This document shows, piece by piece, positions 1 through 9,043 of a DNA stretch of 26,372 nucleotides; the first letter of the stretch is position 1, and each line of letters opens with the position of its first letter. The DNA comes from JAQICB01 sp046482735 (lineage in GTDB: Bacteria > Bacteroidota > Bacteroidia > Bacteroidales > UBA1715), in contig JAWOEL010000096.1 of assembly GCA_046482735.1 (NCBI GenBank), forward strand, positions 1-26,372, written 5' to 3'. Below the pieces are notes generated by a model that was given only the letters and a program-made list of their open reading frames with translations, was not told the origin of the DNA and did not search any database. The position numbers and the translations under genes were made by a program.

Positions 1-695
1 AGTTCATATGGTTTTTTATAATATACAGGACAAGGACTTTGTGGGTTTAAAAAACAAATCATAAATGTGATTGATGCTATAGAATACCAATCATTCGTTG
101 TGTCAAAAGATATTTGTTTATACTCTCTGTACCCCTCACCCAATGTTTCCATTTTATCTAATTTATCAGTAAATGTTTTACGAAACACCCAATCGATCCC
201 CATTTCAACTCGCGATGCTATTCTAAACTTAACGCCAACCCCCATAGGGAAATTGAAAGATTGATGCCAATCTAATTCATCTGCAAAAAACACACCTAAA
301 CCTCCCACAAGATAGGGTGAAATATTTTTTTCGTCTCTCTGGGGTGTTACTTCAAAAAAATTAAATTCACACACAGCTGAAAATTCAAGCACATTATTGT
401 CTCTAAATGAATGATTTCGTAATTGCTGAAATGCGTTATCAAAATCTTTATCAAAACCTTTTAATTCACCATAAGCAACAGAATACCGGGCAGAATAATG
501 ATAATTAAAGACTTGTTTAACAAATACTCCTCCGGATACATGTGGTGAATAATATGCTTTAGACATGTTTACGTCTCCGTTATATTGAGATGTCCCGACA
601 AACAATCCTATATCAAATTCCTTAACTTGTGCATTTACACTAATGCTATACACAAGTACCAAAAAAAACAACCATACATGTCGTATTTGTATCAT
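1..695 (-). CDS. DUF6089/PorG-like outer-membrane beta-barrel protein, partial (C-terminus beyond the window)
   Basis: The reverse frame is open from an ATG at 695 to the window edge, giving 231 codons with no stop, so the C-terminus is missing. The first 22 residues are a signal peptide (MIQIRHVW, a hydrophobic run, then NAQ). The rest alternates short amphipathic strands with glycine and aromatic turns (ISPYLVGGLGVFFAD, FRIASRVEMGIDWVFR), typical of a small outer-membrane barrel. The Tyr-Asn-Gly-Asp motif after the first strand and the DWYS strand late in the chain recall the DUF6089 family, which includes the T9SS-associated protein PorG of Porphyromonas. A second protein of the same kind lies just upstream at 803-1753. 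The exact role is uncertain; membership of an outer-membrane assembly or secretion complex is an inference from family and context. Confidence 0.75.
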   Translation of the reverse strand, partial: MIQIRHVWLFFLVLVYSISVNAQVKEFDIGLFVGTSQYNGDVNMSKAYYSPHVSGGVFVKQVFNYHYSARYSVAYGELKGFDKDFDNAFQQLRNHSFRDNNVLEFSAVCEFNFFEVTPQRDEKNISPYLVGGLGVFFADELDWHQSFNFPMGVGVKFRIASRVEMGIDWVFRKTFTDKLDKMETLGEGYREYKQISFDTTNDWYSIASITFMICFLNPQSPCPVYYKKPYE

Positions 696-724
696 TTATG
701 ACAACTTAATATTTTATGAATTTA

Positions 725-746
725 ATGCAAAAATAATATTTTGCAT
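725..746. promoter_or_regulatory. 8-bp perfect inverted repeat overlapping a -7-like box for the leftward barrel gene
   Basis: ATGCAAAA (725-732) and TTTTGCAT (739-746) are perfect inverted repeats around a 6-nt spacer. Read leftward, 735-728 is TATTTTTG, which fits the Bacteroidetes -7 consensus TAnnTTTG and lies about 33 nt before the start codon at 695. No good -33 TTTG is seen at the usual spacing. No T-run follows the hairpin leftward, so an operator or promoter element is more likely than a terminator. Confidence 0.35.
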
Positions 747-802
747 GGAATAAGTTGCCAATTTAACGAGATAAACAAAGTAAAATTATAATTATACGGG
801 AT

Positions 803-1753
803 TTATTTTTGAAAAGTTGGCCAACCATTACGTTTGGCTTTTAATTTATAGTGAACACTTATCATGGCAAACATGTAAAAGTCATTATCATAAGGGTCAC
901 CTCGTTGTTCATTATAATATCCATATGTTAATCCTCCACCTGTAGAAGGACGAATATTGCTTTCGTACGCAGGATCTGCTAATAATTTTGCAACATAATC
1001 GGGCACTCTGTTTTGGTGCTCTGCAATTTTATCGGGCGAAGCATACGTTGTGCTTACGTCATCTAAATAATCTGTAAATAAAAACCGCGGCCCGACTTCA
1101 AAAGAAAAAGCCCAATACCTGTTTGCTAAATATTTAAACTGGAAACCACATGGGATAGACATAGCTACACGTGAATATGGTTTACGGGTTTTCATAAAAT
1201 TTTGTCCTTCAGTTCCTATTGGTTGAAGATTTATCCACGAACCGTCTATTTGAGCTTGCGGATTAAAATAAAAAACACCAACTCCAACAAAGGCATATGT
1301 TACAAGTTTTACAGCTCTTCGCCCTCGTACTCCTTTTAAATCATATCGGTGCCCGGGGCGTTCCTTCCGTATTTTATATTCAATTCTGCCGTGAAGTTCA
1401 TATATAGGACTACGAAAAGAAATATCTCGATAGTTCCGATAAAATTCATTTGTATTTTTATCACTTCCGTGTATAAAACCAAATGTAAATGAAGCTTGTA
1501 CTGCCAATCTCTGCTGTACAAAATATCTCATCCCTACATGACCGCCCACTCTGGTAGCCCCCCAGTCAAGATCAAGAATATTATTTTGTCCTATTCCATC
1601 ATTTCCGCCCAATTCTCCAAGAAAAAAAGTAGGACCTATTCCTCCTATTATCTCATATCTATATCGTACCCAATCAGATTGAGCTTGTGAAAAATATGGT
1701 GATTTAAAGAGGAAAAAACCGACAAATAATAAAACCCAATATATTTTTTTCAT
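803..1753 (-). CDS. DUF6089-like outer-membrane beta-barrel protein
   Basis: This is a 316-residue secreted outer-membrane protein of unknown exact function. I chose the ATG at 1753 rather than the one at 1807, because it begins directly with a signal peptide (MKKIYWVLL, hydrophobic core, then SQAQS); the longer start would put 18 unrelated residues in front. The mature chain opens with a YEIIGGIGPTFFLGELGG strand-turn-strand, has several Gly/aromatic amphipathic strands, and closes with YMFAMISVHYKLKAK, as expected for a barrel. The late RGDPYDND segment resembles the loop before the last strand in DUF6089/PorG-like proteins. It is the second such protein in a row and lies 67 nt downstream of nadK, in the same leftward transcription group. 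A T9SS role is plausible by analogy with PorG but is not shown by the sequence. Confidence 0.75.
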   Translation of the reverse strand: MKKIYWVLLFVGFFLFKSPYFSQAQSDWVRYRYEIIGGIGPTFFLGELGGNDGIGQNNILDLDWGATRVGGHVGMRYFVQQRLAVQASFTFGFIHGSDKNTNEFYRNYRDISFRSPIYELHGRIEYKIRKERPGHRYDLKGVRGRRAVKLVTYAFVGVGVFYFNPQAQIDGSWINLQPIGTEGQNFMKTRKPYSRVAMSIPCGFQFKYLANRYWAFSFEVGPRFLFTDYLDDVSTTYASPDKIAEHQNRVPDYVAKLLADPAYESNIRPSTGGGLTYGYYNEQRGDPYDNDFYMFAMISVHYKLKAKRNGWPTFQK

Positions 1754-1820
1754 TCTTAAAGCAGTATAATTTACCGTAAAAATATAACCTAATTTATACA
1801 TAACCAAAAAAATAGTTATA

Positions 1821-2693
1821 TTACTTTCTTAAATCTAAGCCAAGATTTAATTTTTTACGTAATGTATCAAAAAAAGTTTCCGACTTTAACTGCAATGTTC
1901 GTACAGCAATTTCTGATTTACGTACTTCTATACGAGGTTTTGTATTAATAAGTGAACTTTTATAATCATTTGACAATAAAAAATTTGTATACTCCCCCTC
2001 TGCTTCTATTACAATATTACTACTATCCGGTATTATTATTGGACGCACACTTAACGTATGTGGTGCAATAGGCATCATTATAAACACATTACTGTTAGGT
2101 GTAACTATAGGTCCTCCCAGGCTTAAAGAATATCCGGTAGAACCGGTTGGTGTGCTTATTATAACTCCATCTGCCCAAAAAGAACAAAAATAATTATCAT
2201 CTACATATGTATTTATTTTTATTAATTTCAAAATATTACTTTTTTGTAAAGATATTTCATTAAGAGCCACATCTTGAATATGATGCGAGTCTATTGTCAT
2301 AGAATAGGACAATAACGAACGTTCACGTATCTCGTATTGATGCGAAACAATATCCTGAATAACAGAGTTAATAATATCGGGTGTAACATCTGCTAAAAAC
2401 CCTAGTTTACCAAAATTAACTCCTAATATTGGTATTTGATATATATAAAATAGGTGAGAACATTTTAAAAAAGTTCCATCACCACCAATACTAAATATAA
2501 AGTCAATATTGTAATACTCAATATTTGTGAAAACCTGAAAATCGAATGTTTGAGAAGATGTTTCTAAATGTTCATGAAAAGGTTTATACACATATACCGA
2601 AAACCCGTTTTTTTGTATAGAGTTTAATAATATATATATAGAGTCAAAATGAACTTTGGATATATTTACACCATAAATTGCGACTGATGACAT
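1821..2693 (-). CDS. nadK: NAD kinase
   Basis: This cytoplasmic enzyme phosphorylates NAD to NADP, normally with ATP. The 290-residue length is normal for bacterial NadK. Diagnostic motifs are present: GGDGTFL at about residues 70-76, with the conserved Asp at 72; the NFGKLGFL segment at about 93-100; and the substrate loop DGVIISTPTGSTGYSLSLGG at about 174-193. The gene starts 2 nt after the stop of the CBS-domain gene, so the two are almost certainly co-transcribed and perhaps translationally coupled. The order CBS gene, nadK, DUF6089 barrels is a familiar Bacteroidetes neighbourhood. No truncation or missing key residue is visible. Confidence 0.96.
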   Translation of the reverse strand: MSSVAIYGVNISKVHFDSIYILLNSIQKNGFSVYVYKPFHEHLETSSQTFDFQVFTNIEYYNIDFIFSIGGDGTFLKCSHLFYIYQIPILGVNFGKLGFLADVTPDIINSVIQDIVSHQYEIRERSLLSYSMTIDSHHIQDVALNEISLQKSNILKLIKINTYVDDNYFCSFWADGVIISTPTGSTGYSLSLGGPIVTPNSNVFIMMPIAPHTLSVRPIIIPDSSNIVIEAEGEYTNFLLSNDYKSSLINTKPRIEVRKSEIAVRTLQLKSETFFDTLRKKLNLGLDLRK

Positions 2694-2695
2694 TG

Positions 2696-3361
2696 TTAAA
2701 TATTTATATAATTTAATATAGACTCAACTCTTTCTTTATACATTGCTTGTAGTTTATCATATCCCTCAAAATGTGTTTTTACGGTATATTCATATCGGGT
2801 AAATGTTTGCAAAATAGAACTTATCTCTTGTGTGTTTAATTTTATAATTATATCCATATTCTGAGAATCGTTCTCTATATCTGTATACATACTAATAATT
2901 TTTGCGTCGTTCTCTTCAATTATATGAGATATTTCACTTAAACTATAATCCTGTATCAAAACAGATAATACAATAATTGCCCCGGGATTATGAAATGAAT
3001 AAATACGCGTAAAATATTTAATCAGATCATGAGCTGTTATTAAGCCTATATATGCATCATTTTCTTCAACAACAGGAACACTTGATATATGTTGATTAAA
3101 AACTAACTCGCAAATCTCAAAAAAATGCTGATGTGCAAATACTTTTACTGTACTGTATTTTTCGGGATGTTTACCTATTATTTTATGAGCATCAGGAGGA
3201 TATATATCTTCTTCGGCAAGTAATCCGCACAGTTTACTGTCTTCATTTATTACCGGTACATGAAATATTTTATGAGTATGCATATATTCATACGCCTCCT
3301 TTTCATTTACGGAATCGAAAAGAGGATGTATTGTTTCGGTAAGTAATGTTCGTGCAATCAT
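2696..3361 (-). CDS. CBS-domain pair protein
   Basis: The 221-residue cytoplasmic protein has two CBS domains in the N-terminal half: about residues 1-60, with the strand-turn FHVPVINEDSKLCGLL, and about 65-125, with SSVPVVEENDAYIGLIT followed by a helix. CBS pairs usually bind adenine nucleotides and act as energy sensors. The C-terminal 90 residues (from about GAIIVLSVLIQDYSLSEI) look like an ACT-type beta-alpha-beta fold, by pattern only. It is first in a leftward operon with nadK 2 nt downstream, which makes a link to adenylate or NAD(P) status attractive but unproven. It is divergent from pdxJ across a 93-bp gap where I could find no clear promoter box. Confidence 0.85.
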   Translation of the reverse strand: MIARTLLTETIHPLFDSVNEKEAYEYMHTHKIFHVPVINEDSKLCGLLAEEDIYPPDAHKIIGKHPEKYSTVKVFAHQHFFEICELVFNQHISSVPVVEENDAYIGLITAHDLIKYFTRIYSFHNPGAIIVLSVLIQDYSLSEISHIIEENDAKIISMYTDIENDSQNMDIIIKLNTQEISSILQTFTRYEYTVKTHFEGYDKLQAMYKERVESILNYINI

Positions 3362-3454
3362 AAAATAATTTGGGTATAAAAAGATTTAAAACTTTTCTAT
3401 CTCTACAAGAATTATATTGTAAATTTACAACGTAAAAACTAAATATCAAATACT

Positions 3455-4168
3455 ATGACAATATTAAGTGTTAATATAAACAAAATAGCATTAATTAGAA
3501 ATTCAAGAGGTGGTAATATTCCAAATATAGTTCAAGTTGCTCTCGATTGCGAAAAATTTGGTGCACAGGGAATTACAGTTCACCCTCGACCGGATGAGCG
3601 ACATATACGCTATGCGGATGTGATGAATTTAAAAAAACATATATCTACCGAACTCAATGTAGAGGGATATCCTTCTGAAACATTTATTGATTTGGTGACT
3701 TCGGTAAAACCGGCACAAGTAACACTTGTACCGGATGCTCCGGATGCTCTAACCTCAAACGCTGGCTGGGACACAATTTCTCATGCATCATTTTTACAAG
3801 ATGTTACGAAAACTCTTCAAAATGCTAACATACGAGTTTCTGTATTTGTTGATCCTCAATTACAAATCATTGAAACTGCTAAAAAAATTGGTGCAGATAG
3901 AATTGAATTATACACCGAACCCTATGCAAAACAATACACACAAAATAAAAAAGAGTGCATACAAGCTTTCATTGAAGCCTCAAAATATGCTCATTCTATC
4001 GATTTAGGTATAAATGCAGGGCACGATTTAAATTTAGATAATTTACACTATTTCTATACACAACTGCCCTATTTAAATGAAGTTTCTATCGGGCATGCCT
4101 TAGTCGCAGACGCTCTTTATTTGGGGTTAGAAAAAACTATTATACATTATCGTCGTCAAATTCAGTAA
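3455..4168 (+). CDS. pdxJ: Pyridoxine 5'-phosphate synthase
   Basis: PdxJ condenses 1-deoxy-D-xylulose 5-phosphate with 3-amino-2-oxopropyl phosphate to give pyridoxine 5'-phosphate, the last ring-forming step of DXP-dependent vitamin B6 synthesis. The 237-residue TIM barrel carries the family signatures: LSVNINKIALIRNSRGG at the N-terminus, GITVHPRPDERHIR at about residues 39-52 with the catalytic and phosphate-binding His/Arg residues, EGYPSE at about 70-75, and the late GINAGHDLN and EVSIGHALVADAL segments. The variants at the first motif (NINKIALIRN in place of the proteobacterial NIDHVATLRQ) are what I expect for Bacteroidetes PdxJ. It is divergent from the CBS gene and followed after 72 nt by rnr on the same strand. 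Confidence 0.95.
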   Translation: MTILSVNINKIALIRNSRGGNIPNIVQVALDCEKFGAQGITVHPRPDERHIRYADVMNLKKHISTELNVEGYPSETFIDLVTSVKPAQVTLVPDAPDALTSNAGWDTISHASFLQDVTKTLQNANIRVSVFVDPQLQIIETAKKIGADRIELYTEPYAKQYTQNKKECIQAFIEASKYAHSIDLGINAGHDLNLDNLHYFYTQLPYLNEVSIGHALVADALYLGLEKTIIHYRRQIQ

Positions 4169-4240
4169 TCAATTATGTGAAAGGTATTGTTTATTACATT
4201 TTTTTTGATATACTTGTATATAATTGAATTAGTATTAACA

Positions 4241-6400
4241 ATGGGAAAGAAAAAAAAACAAAGCAAAACATTTAACTACGAAGATTTACTCCAAAAAATA
4301 ATTCATATTTTTCGCAGTTCTCCAAAAAAATCTTTTAACGTAAAACAAATCAGTTCTCGTTTACACATTTTTCAAAAAAATGAGCGAAAAAAAGTTGAAG
4401 ATATACTTAAAAAATTAAGTTCTAAAGATGAAATTGAAGAAGTCGAATTTGGAAAATTCAGACTAATGTCTCCTTTAGGATATATTATAGGAAAAGTTGA
4501 CTCTACGGCTTACGGAACAGCATATATTATTTCCGGAGAAACAAAAGAAGATGTATTTATATCTCCGGCAAATTTAAACCATGCATTACACGGCGACACA
4601 GTAAAAGTATTCATGTTTGCTCTTTCTCCAGACAAACGTCCGGAAGGGGAAGTTGTAGAAATACTTGAAAAAGGCAAACGAGAATTTGTTGGTATTGTTG
4701 AAAAAAACCACAAGTACGCTTTTGTCGTTATAGATAAACGAAAAGCTCCATATGATATTTTTGTATCGCACGATGATTTAGCCGGAGCAAAAGATGGTCA
4801 AAAAGTTCTGGTTACAATTACAGAGTGGCCCAAAAAAGCAAAAAACCCAATTGGGGTTGTTTCTAAAATTCTTGGTAATGCGGGAGAACATGAAACAGAA
4901 ATGCATGCTATTTTAGCTGAATTTGATTTACCATACACTTTTTCCAAAGAAATAGAATCAGCTACTGAATCTATTCCCGAAAATATTTCGCCCACAGAAA
5001 TCAAAAAGCGAAAAGATTTCAGAAAAATCACGACTTTTACTATTGACCCTCATGATGCCAAAGATTTTGACGATGCTTTATCTATTCAATTTCTTGATAA
5101 TGAAACATATGAAATCGGTATTCATATTGCTGATGTAACTCATTATATAAGAGAAAACTCTATACTGGAAGAAGAAGCACAAAAAAGAGCTACATCTGTA
5201 TATTTAGTGGATCGTGTAGTTCCTATGCTTCCCGAAAAATTATCAAACAAAGTTTGTTCGTTGCGACCAAACGAAGATAAATTAACGTTTTCTGCTGTTT
5301 TTACTCTTAATACAGAAGGCAAAGTTTTATCTGAATGGTACGGAAGAACAATTATCAATTCAGACAAACGATTTGCATACGAAGACGCTCAGGAAGTTAT
5401 TGAAACTAACACAGGGGTTTTAGCACAGGAATTAAAAATTATGAATCAACTTGCAAAAACAATGCGAAAAAAAAGATTCGAAAACGGTGCTATTGCCTTT
5501 GATAGAAAAGAAGTAAAGTTTAATATTGACTCAAACGGCAAACCTATTAGTATTTATTATAAAGAATCCAAAGATGCCAATAAACTTATTGAGGAGTTTA
5601 TGCTATTGGCTAACAGAAAGGTTGCTGAATTTATAAGCAAGAAAAAAGGGAAACCTACTTTTGTTTATCGTGTTCACGACAAACCCGATGAATTTAAATT
5701 AGAAACTTTTTCTAATTTTATTAAAAAATTCGGATACAAAATCAGCACATCAGGAGGATCTACGACATCAAAATCTATCAATAAACTTCTTGACGACATA
5801 AAACACAAAAAAGAACAAAACATATTTGAAACATTGGCTGTGCGTTCTATGGCAAAAGCTTCTTATTCTATTACCAATATAGGACACTACGGCTTAGCTT
5901 TTTCATATTACACACATTTTACTTCACCTATCAGACGATACCCGGACATGATGGTGCACCGCCTTTTAGACAGATATTTACACAATCAAAAATCTGCCGA
6001 TGAAGATATATATGATAACTTATGCGAACATTCTTCTAACAGAGAGGTTTTAGCATCAAATGCAGAACGTGCATCTATAAAATACAAACAAGTAGAATGG
6101 ATGAAAGATCATATAGGTGAAGTTTTTGAAGGTGTAGTTTCTGGTGTTACTGAATGGGGTATGTACGTAGAAATTAAAGAAAATTTATGTGAGGGGATGG
6201 TTTCTATACGTGACTTAGATGATGATGTATATATATTTGATGATAAAAATTATTGTTTACGGGGAAAATATCGTAATCAAATATACACTTTGGGCGACTC
6301 AGTAACTATAAAAATAGTAAAAGCTGATTTAGTAAAAAGACAGTTAGATTATATTTTGGCTTCACCTGAAGAAATAGCCGAAACAAAAAATGATGAATAA
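4241..6400 (+). CDS. rnr: Ribonuclease R (RNB-family 3'-5' exoribonuclease)
   Basis: RNase R degrades structured RNA processively from the 3' end. From the ATG at 4241 the protein has 719 residues. The frame extends upstream to a TTG at 4187, but that adds an 18-residue hydrophobic stretch not expected in a cytoplasmic nuclease, so I take MGKKKKQ as the start. The order is a lysine-rich tail, a winged-helix region (about residues 10-75), two cold-shock-type OB folds (about 80-210), the RNB catalytic domain with TIDPHDAKDFDDAL near residue 267-280 (metal-binding aspartates) and the SPIRRYPDMMVHRLL motif, then a C-terminal S1 domain starting near GEVFEGVVSGVTEWGMYVEI. The S1 domain is followed by a short acidic tail. 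It lies between pdxJ and the serine acetyltransferase gene, 29 nt before the latter. Confidence 0.95.
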   Translation: MGKKKKQSKTFNYEDLLQKIIHIFRSSPKKSFNVKQISSRLHIFQKNERKKVEDILKKLSSKDEIEEVEFGKFRLMSPLGYIIGKVDSTAYGTAYIISGETKEDVFISPANLNHALHGDTVKVFMFALSPDKRPEGEVVEILEKGKREFVGIVEKNHKYAFVVIDKRKAPYDIFVSHDDLAGAKDGQKVLVTITEWPKKAKNPIGVVSKILGNAGEHETEMHAILAEFDLPYTFSKEIESATESIPENISPTEIKKRKDFRKITTFTIDPHDAKDFDDALSIQFLDNETYEIGIHIADVTHYIRENSILEEEAQKRATSVYLVDRVVPMLPEKLSNKVCSLRPNEDKLTFSAVFTLNTEGKVLSEWYGRTIINSDKRFAYEDAQEVIETNTGVLAQELKIMNQLAKTMRKKRFENGAIAFDRKEVKFNIDSNGKPISIYYKESKDANKLIEEFMLLANRKVAEFISKKKGKPTFVYRVHDKPDEFKLETFSNFIKKFGYKISTSGGSTTSKSINKLLDDIKHKKEQNIFETLAVRSMAKASYSITNIGHYGLAFSYYTHFTSPIRRYPDMMVHRLLDRYLHNQKSADEDIYDNLCEHSSNREVLASNAERASIKYKQVEWMKDHIGEVFEGVVSGVTEWGMYVEIKENLCEGMVSIRDLDDDVYIFDDKNYCLRGKYRNQIYTLGDSVTIKIVKADLVKRQLDYILASPEEIAETKNDE

Positions 6401-6429
6401 CTAATTAATATAGTAACATATATTCTATT

Positions 6430-7362
6430 ATGAATAAAGATATTCAACATATATTAGACAAAACAGTGGAAGAATTATCATCGCCACAATCTTACAATAC
6501 TGTATATCATGAACCAAACCATGGTTCTCCGATGCCCTCTATAAATGAATTAAACAATATAGTAAGTATTCTCAGAGATATACTCTTCCCCGGATATTTT
6601 GGTGATGATGTTTTAAAAGAAAAAACTATTTCGTACTATACCGGTGTAAATATTGATAAATTATATCAACTTTTAAGCAGACAAATACGACGTGGCTTTT
6701 GCTTTGCATGCGAAAAACATAATTCTGAACAAGATACACATTGTGAAATTTGCGATAATCAAGTAGATGAAACGACTGCACATTTTATACAAAAATTACC
6801 GGAAATACGAAGATTATTATCTACAGATATAATAGCGGCCTACAACGGAGATCCTGCATCTAAATCTTTAGGCGAAATTATTTTTTGTTATCCGGTAATA
6901 AAAACGCTTATTAATTACCGTGTGGCACATGAACTTATAAAACTCAATGTTCCATTAATACCACGAATTATATCAGAGATGGCTCATTCCGAAACCGGAA
7001 TTGACATTCACCCTGAAGCAGAAATTGGTGAATATTTTACCATTGACCATGGTACAGGTGTGGTAATTGGTGCCACCTGCATTATTGGTAATAATGTGCA
7101 AATATACCAAGGTGTAACATTGGGTGCAAAAAGCTTTCCGCTCGACAAAAACGGTAACCCGATTAAAGGTGTACCCCGACATCCTATTGTAGAGGATAAC
7201 GTTATAATTTATTCAAATGCAACTGTTTTAGGAAGAATAACAGTTGGAAAAAATGCTATTATAGGCGGAAACGTGTGGGTAACCAATAATGTACCTCCTG
7301 GAAGTAGAATTATCCAATTAAAAGCACGCTCAGAAAAATTTGAATTTGGTGCCGGAATTTAA
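6430..7362 (+). CDS. cysE: Serine O-acetyltransferase (EpsC/CysE type) with a four-cysteine knuckle
   Basis: The enzyme acetylates L-serine with acetyl-CoA to make O-acetylserine, the precursor of cysteine. The 310-residue protein has an alpha-helical N-terminal half and a C-terminal left-handed beta-helix of hexapeptide repeats (HPEAEIGEYFTIDHGTG, IIGNNVQIYQGVTLGAKSF, IVEDNVIIYSNATVLGRITVG). The EMAHSETGIDIHP segment and the His in DHGTG correspond to the catalytic and serine-binding region. Unusual is CFAC followed by CEIC: cysteines 91, 94, 105 and 108, a CX2C-X10-CX2C pattern like a zinc knuckle, inside the helical domain. Classical CysE has no such motif that I recall. The gene ends 29 nt before a bidirectional terminator hairpin and faces dnaA. 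Confidence 0.9.
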   Translation: MNKDIQHILDKTVEELSSPQSYNTVYHEPNHGSPMPSINELNNIVSILRDILFPGYFGDDVLKEKTISYYTGVNIDKLYQLLSRQIRRGFCFACEKHNSEQDTHCEICDNQVDETTAHFIQKLPEIRRLLSTDIIAAYNGDPASKSLGEIIFCYPVIKTLINYRVAHELIKLNVPLIPRIISEMAHSETGIDIHPEAEIGEYFTIDHGTGVVIGATCIIGNNVQIYQGVTLGAKSFPLDKNGNPIKGVPRHPIVEDNVIIYSNATVLGRITVGKNAIIGGNVWVTNNVPPGSRIIQLKARSEKFEFGAGI

Positions 7363-7386
7363 AATTTTCTCACAAAAACATACAAT

Positions 7387-7424
7387 AAAAAAAACCGACT
7401 TTAATATATAAGGTCGGTTTTTTT
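7387..7424. terminator. Bidirectional rho-independent terminator between cysE and dnaA
   Basis: The arms AAAACCGAC (7391-7399) and GTCGGTTTT (7413-7421) form a perfect 9-bp stem with an AT-rich loop; an adjoining T-G and T-A pair can extend it. An A-run precedes the left arm (7387-7394) and a T-run ends the right side (7418-7424), so a U-tract follows the stem on either strand. It sits between the convergent ends of cysE and dnaA and suits both. Confidence 0.9.
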
Positions 7425-7465
7425 ATAACCACTCAAAACTACAAGGTATTAATATGAACTATCCA

Positions 7466-8905
7466 TTATTGCATTTTAAAGCGTTTTTCAATATCAGAAA
7501 TATACCGTTTAAAACGTTTATCGGTTTCCACTAAATTATTTATAGTTTTACACGCATGTAATACCGTAGCATGATCTTTTCCACCTATTTGAGCACCAAT
7601 AGTTGCCAATGAATTTTTAGTAAATGTTTTTGCAAAATACATAGCAACTTGTCGAGACTGTACAATTTCGCGTTTACGAGTTTTAGATTTTAATTCATCT
7701 AAAGGAATACTAAAATATTCACATACGGTTTTCTTAATAAAATCTATAGAAATATCATGCTGCGTATGTTTTACAAGTTTTTCAACAATATCTTTTGCTA
7801 AATCAATTGTTATTTCCTTATTATTAATAGTGGACTGTGCCAGTAACGATACAAGAATTCCCTCCAATTCGCGAATGTTTGTAGAAATATGATTTGCAAC
7901 ATATTCTAAAATAGTATTATCAATATCAATACCATCCGTATATGTTTTTCGTTTTAATATTTCTAACCGGGTTTGAAAATCAGGTACAGTTAATTCAGCA
8001 GACAAGCCCCATTTAAAACGCGACAATAAACGATCTTCTATACCTTGAATCTCAACCGGAGGTCTATCCGAAGTAAGAATAATTTGTTTATTTTTCTGAT
8101 GTAAATAATTAAAAATCTGGAAAAAAGCATTTTGGGTACGTACCTTTCCGGCAAACCATTGCACGTCATCAATTATTAACACATCTATCATTTGATAAAA
8201 ATGCATAAAATCATTACGTTCATTTTTGATAGTTGCTTCCGCAAACTGACGTTGAAAGGTATCTGCATCGAGATATAAAACCGTTTTTTTAGGGAATTTC
8301 TCTTTTATTTCAATTCCTATAGCCTGAACTAAATGAGATTTCCCCAACCCCGGCTTACTATAAATAAACAAGGGGTTAAAATTAGTTTTACCACTATTAT
8401 TTGCAACCGTTAATCCTGCAGAACGTGCTAAACGATTACACTCACCTTCAATAAAATTTTCAAATGAATAATTAGGATTCAATTGAGAGTCAATATGAAT
8501 ATTTTTTATTCCCGGAATAATAAAAGGATTTCTGATAATTTTATTATCAGAAGAATACGATGGTTGCTGAAAAACCTTATTGTTCAAATTCACATTTGTT
8601 TTACCGGGCATTTGAACAGAAGTTGGTTTTTTCTCTGCCTGTGTTGGTTGTTCCATAATAACACTATACTCCAACTTTGCATCATCTCCCAATACTTTAC
8701 GTAGTGTTTTACTCAACAAGTCAATATAATGAGCTTCAATATACTCATAATAAAAAGGGCTGGGCACCTGAATTGTCAATACATTTTTATCTATTTTAAG
8801 TGCTTTAATAGGCTTAAACCACGTATCAAATGATAATTTTGAATCCAGATTATCTTTAATAATAGCAAGACATTTCTCCCATAGAGTTTCGTGTTGTTCC
8901 TCCAT
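7466..8905 (-). CDS. dnaA: Chromosomal replication initiator protein DnaA
   Basis: DnaA binds DnaA boxes at oriC and opens the duplex. The 479-residue chain shows all four regions: domain I (about 1-82, with LSFDTWFKPI), a short variable domain II (about 83-140), the AAA+ domain III (NYSFENFIEGECNRLA onward, the Walker B run VLIIDDVQWFAGK, and LTSDRPPVEIQGIEDRLLSRFKWGL), and the DNA-binding domain IV with DHATVLHACKTINNL. The Walker A loop reads SKPGLGKSH at 183-191. The glycine expected at its first position is serine 183, and the usual GKTH is GKSH; the Lys189 core is intact. It is read leftward, ends at the terminator shared with cysE, and has a 241-bp upstream region with a very strong hairpin. 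Confidence 0.97.
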   Translation of the reverse strand: MEEQHETLWEKCLAIIKDNLDSKLSFDTWFKPIKALKIDKNVLTIQVPSPFYYEYIEAHYIDLLSKTLRKVLGDDAKLEYSVIMEQPTQAEKKPTSVQMPGKTNVNLNNKVFQQPSYSSDNKIIRNPFIIPGIKNIHIDSQLNPNYSFENFIEGECNRLARSAGLTVANNSGKTNFNPLFIYSKPGLGKSHLVQAIGIEIKEKFPKKTVLYLDADTFQRQFAEATIKNERNDFMHFYQMIDVLIIDDVQWFAGKVRTQNAFFQIFNYLHQKNKQIILTSDRPPVEIQGIEDRLLSRFKWGLSAELTVPDFQTRLEILKRKTYTDGIDIDNTILEYVANHISTNIRELEGILVSLLAQSTINNKEITIDLAKDIVEKLVKHTQHDISIDFIKKTVCEYFSIPLDELKSKTRKREIVQSRQVAMYFAKTFTKNSLATIGAQIGGKDHATVLHACKTINNLVETDKRFKRYISDIEKRFKMQ

Positions 8906-9043
8906 TATATTTATTTAAGTACGTTAATTAATGTATGATTTGTTTTTCTTCAACAAAAATGGTGATAATTTTTTGAAAAAAAAACAGCTTTTAAACTTGC
9001 TTTTCTAAAAAAATATGTATGGATTTTAATGTCAATTAGTTAA

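Noticed and set aside
67..264. 65-residue forward frame at the left end
   Set aside because: Antisense to the partial outer-membrane barrel, which has a signal peptide and a long open frame.
4187..4240. Upstream extension of rnr giving an N-terminal hydrophobic helix
   Set aside because: It needs a TTG start and adds 18 residues unlike any RNase R; the ATG at 4241 with its lysine-rich start fits the family.
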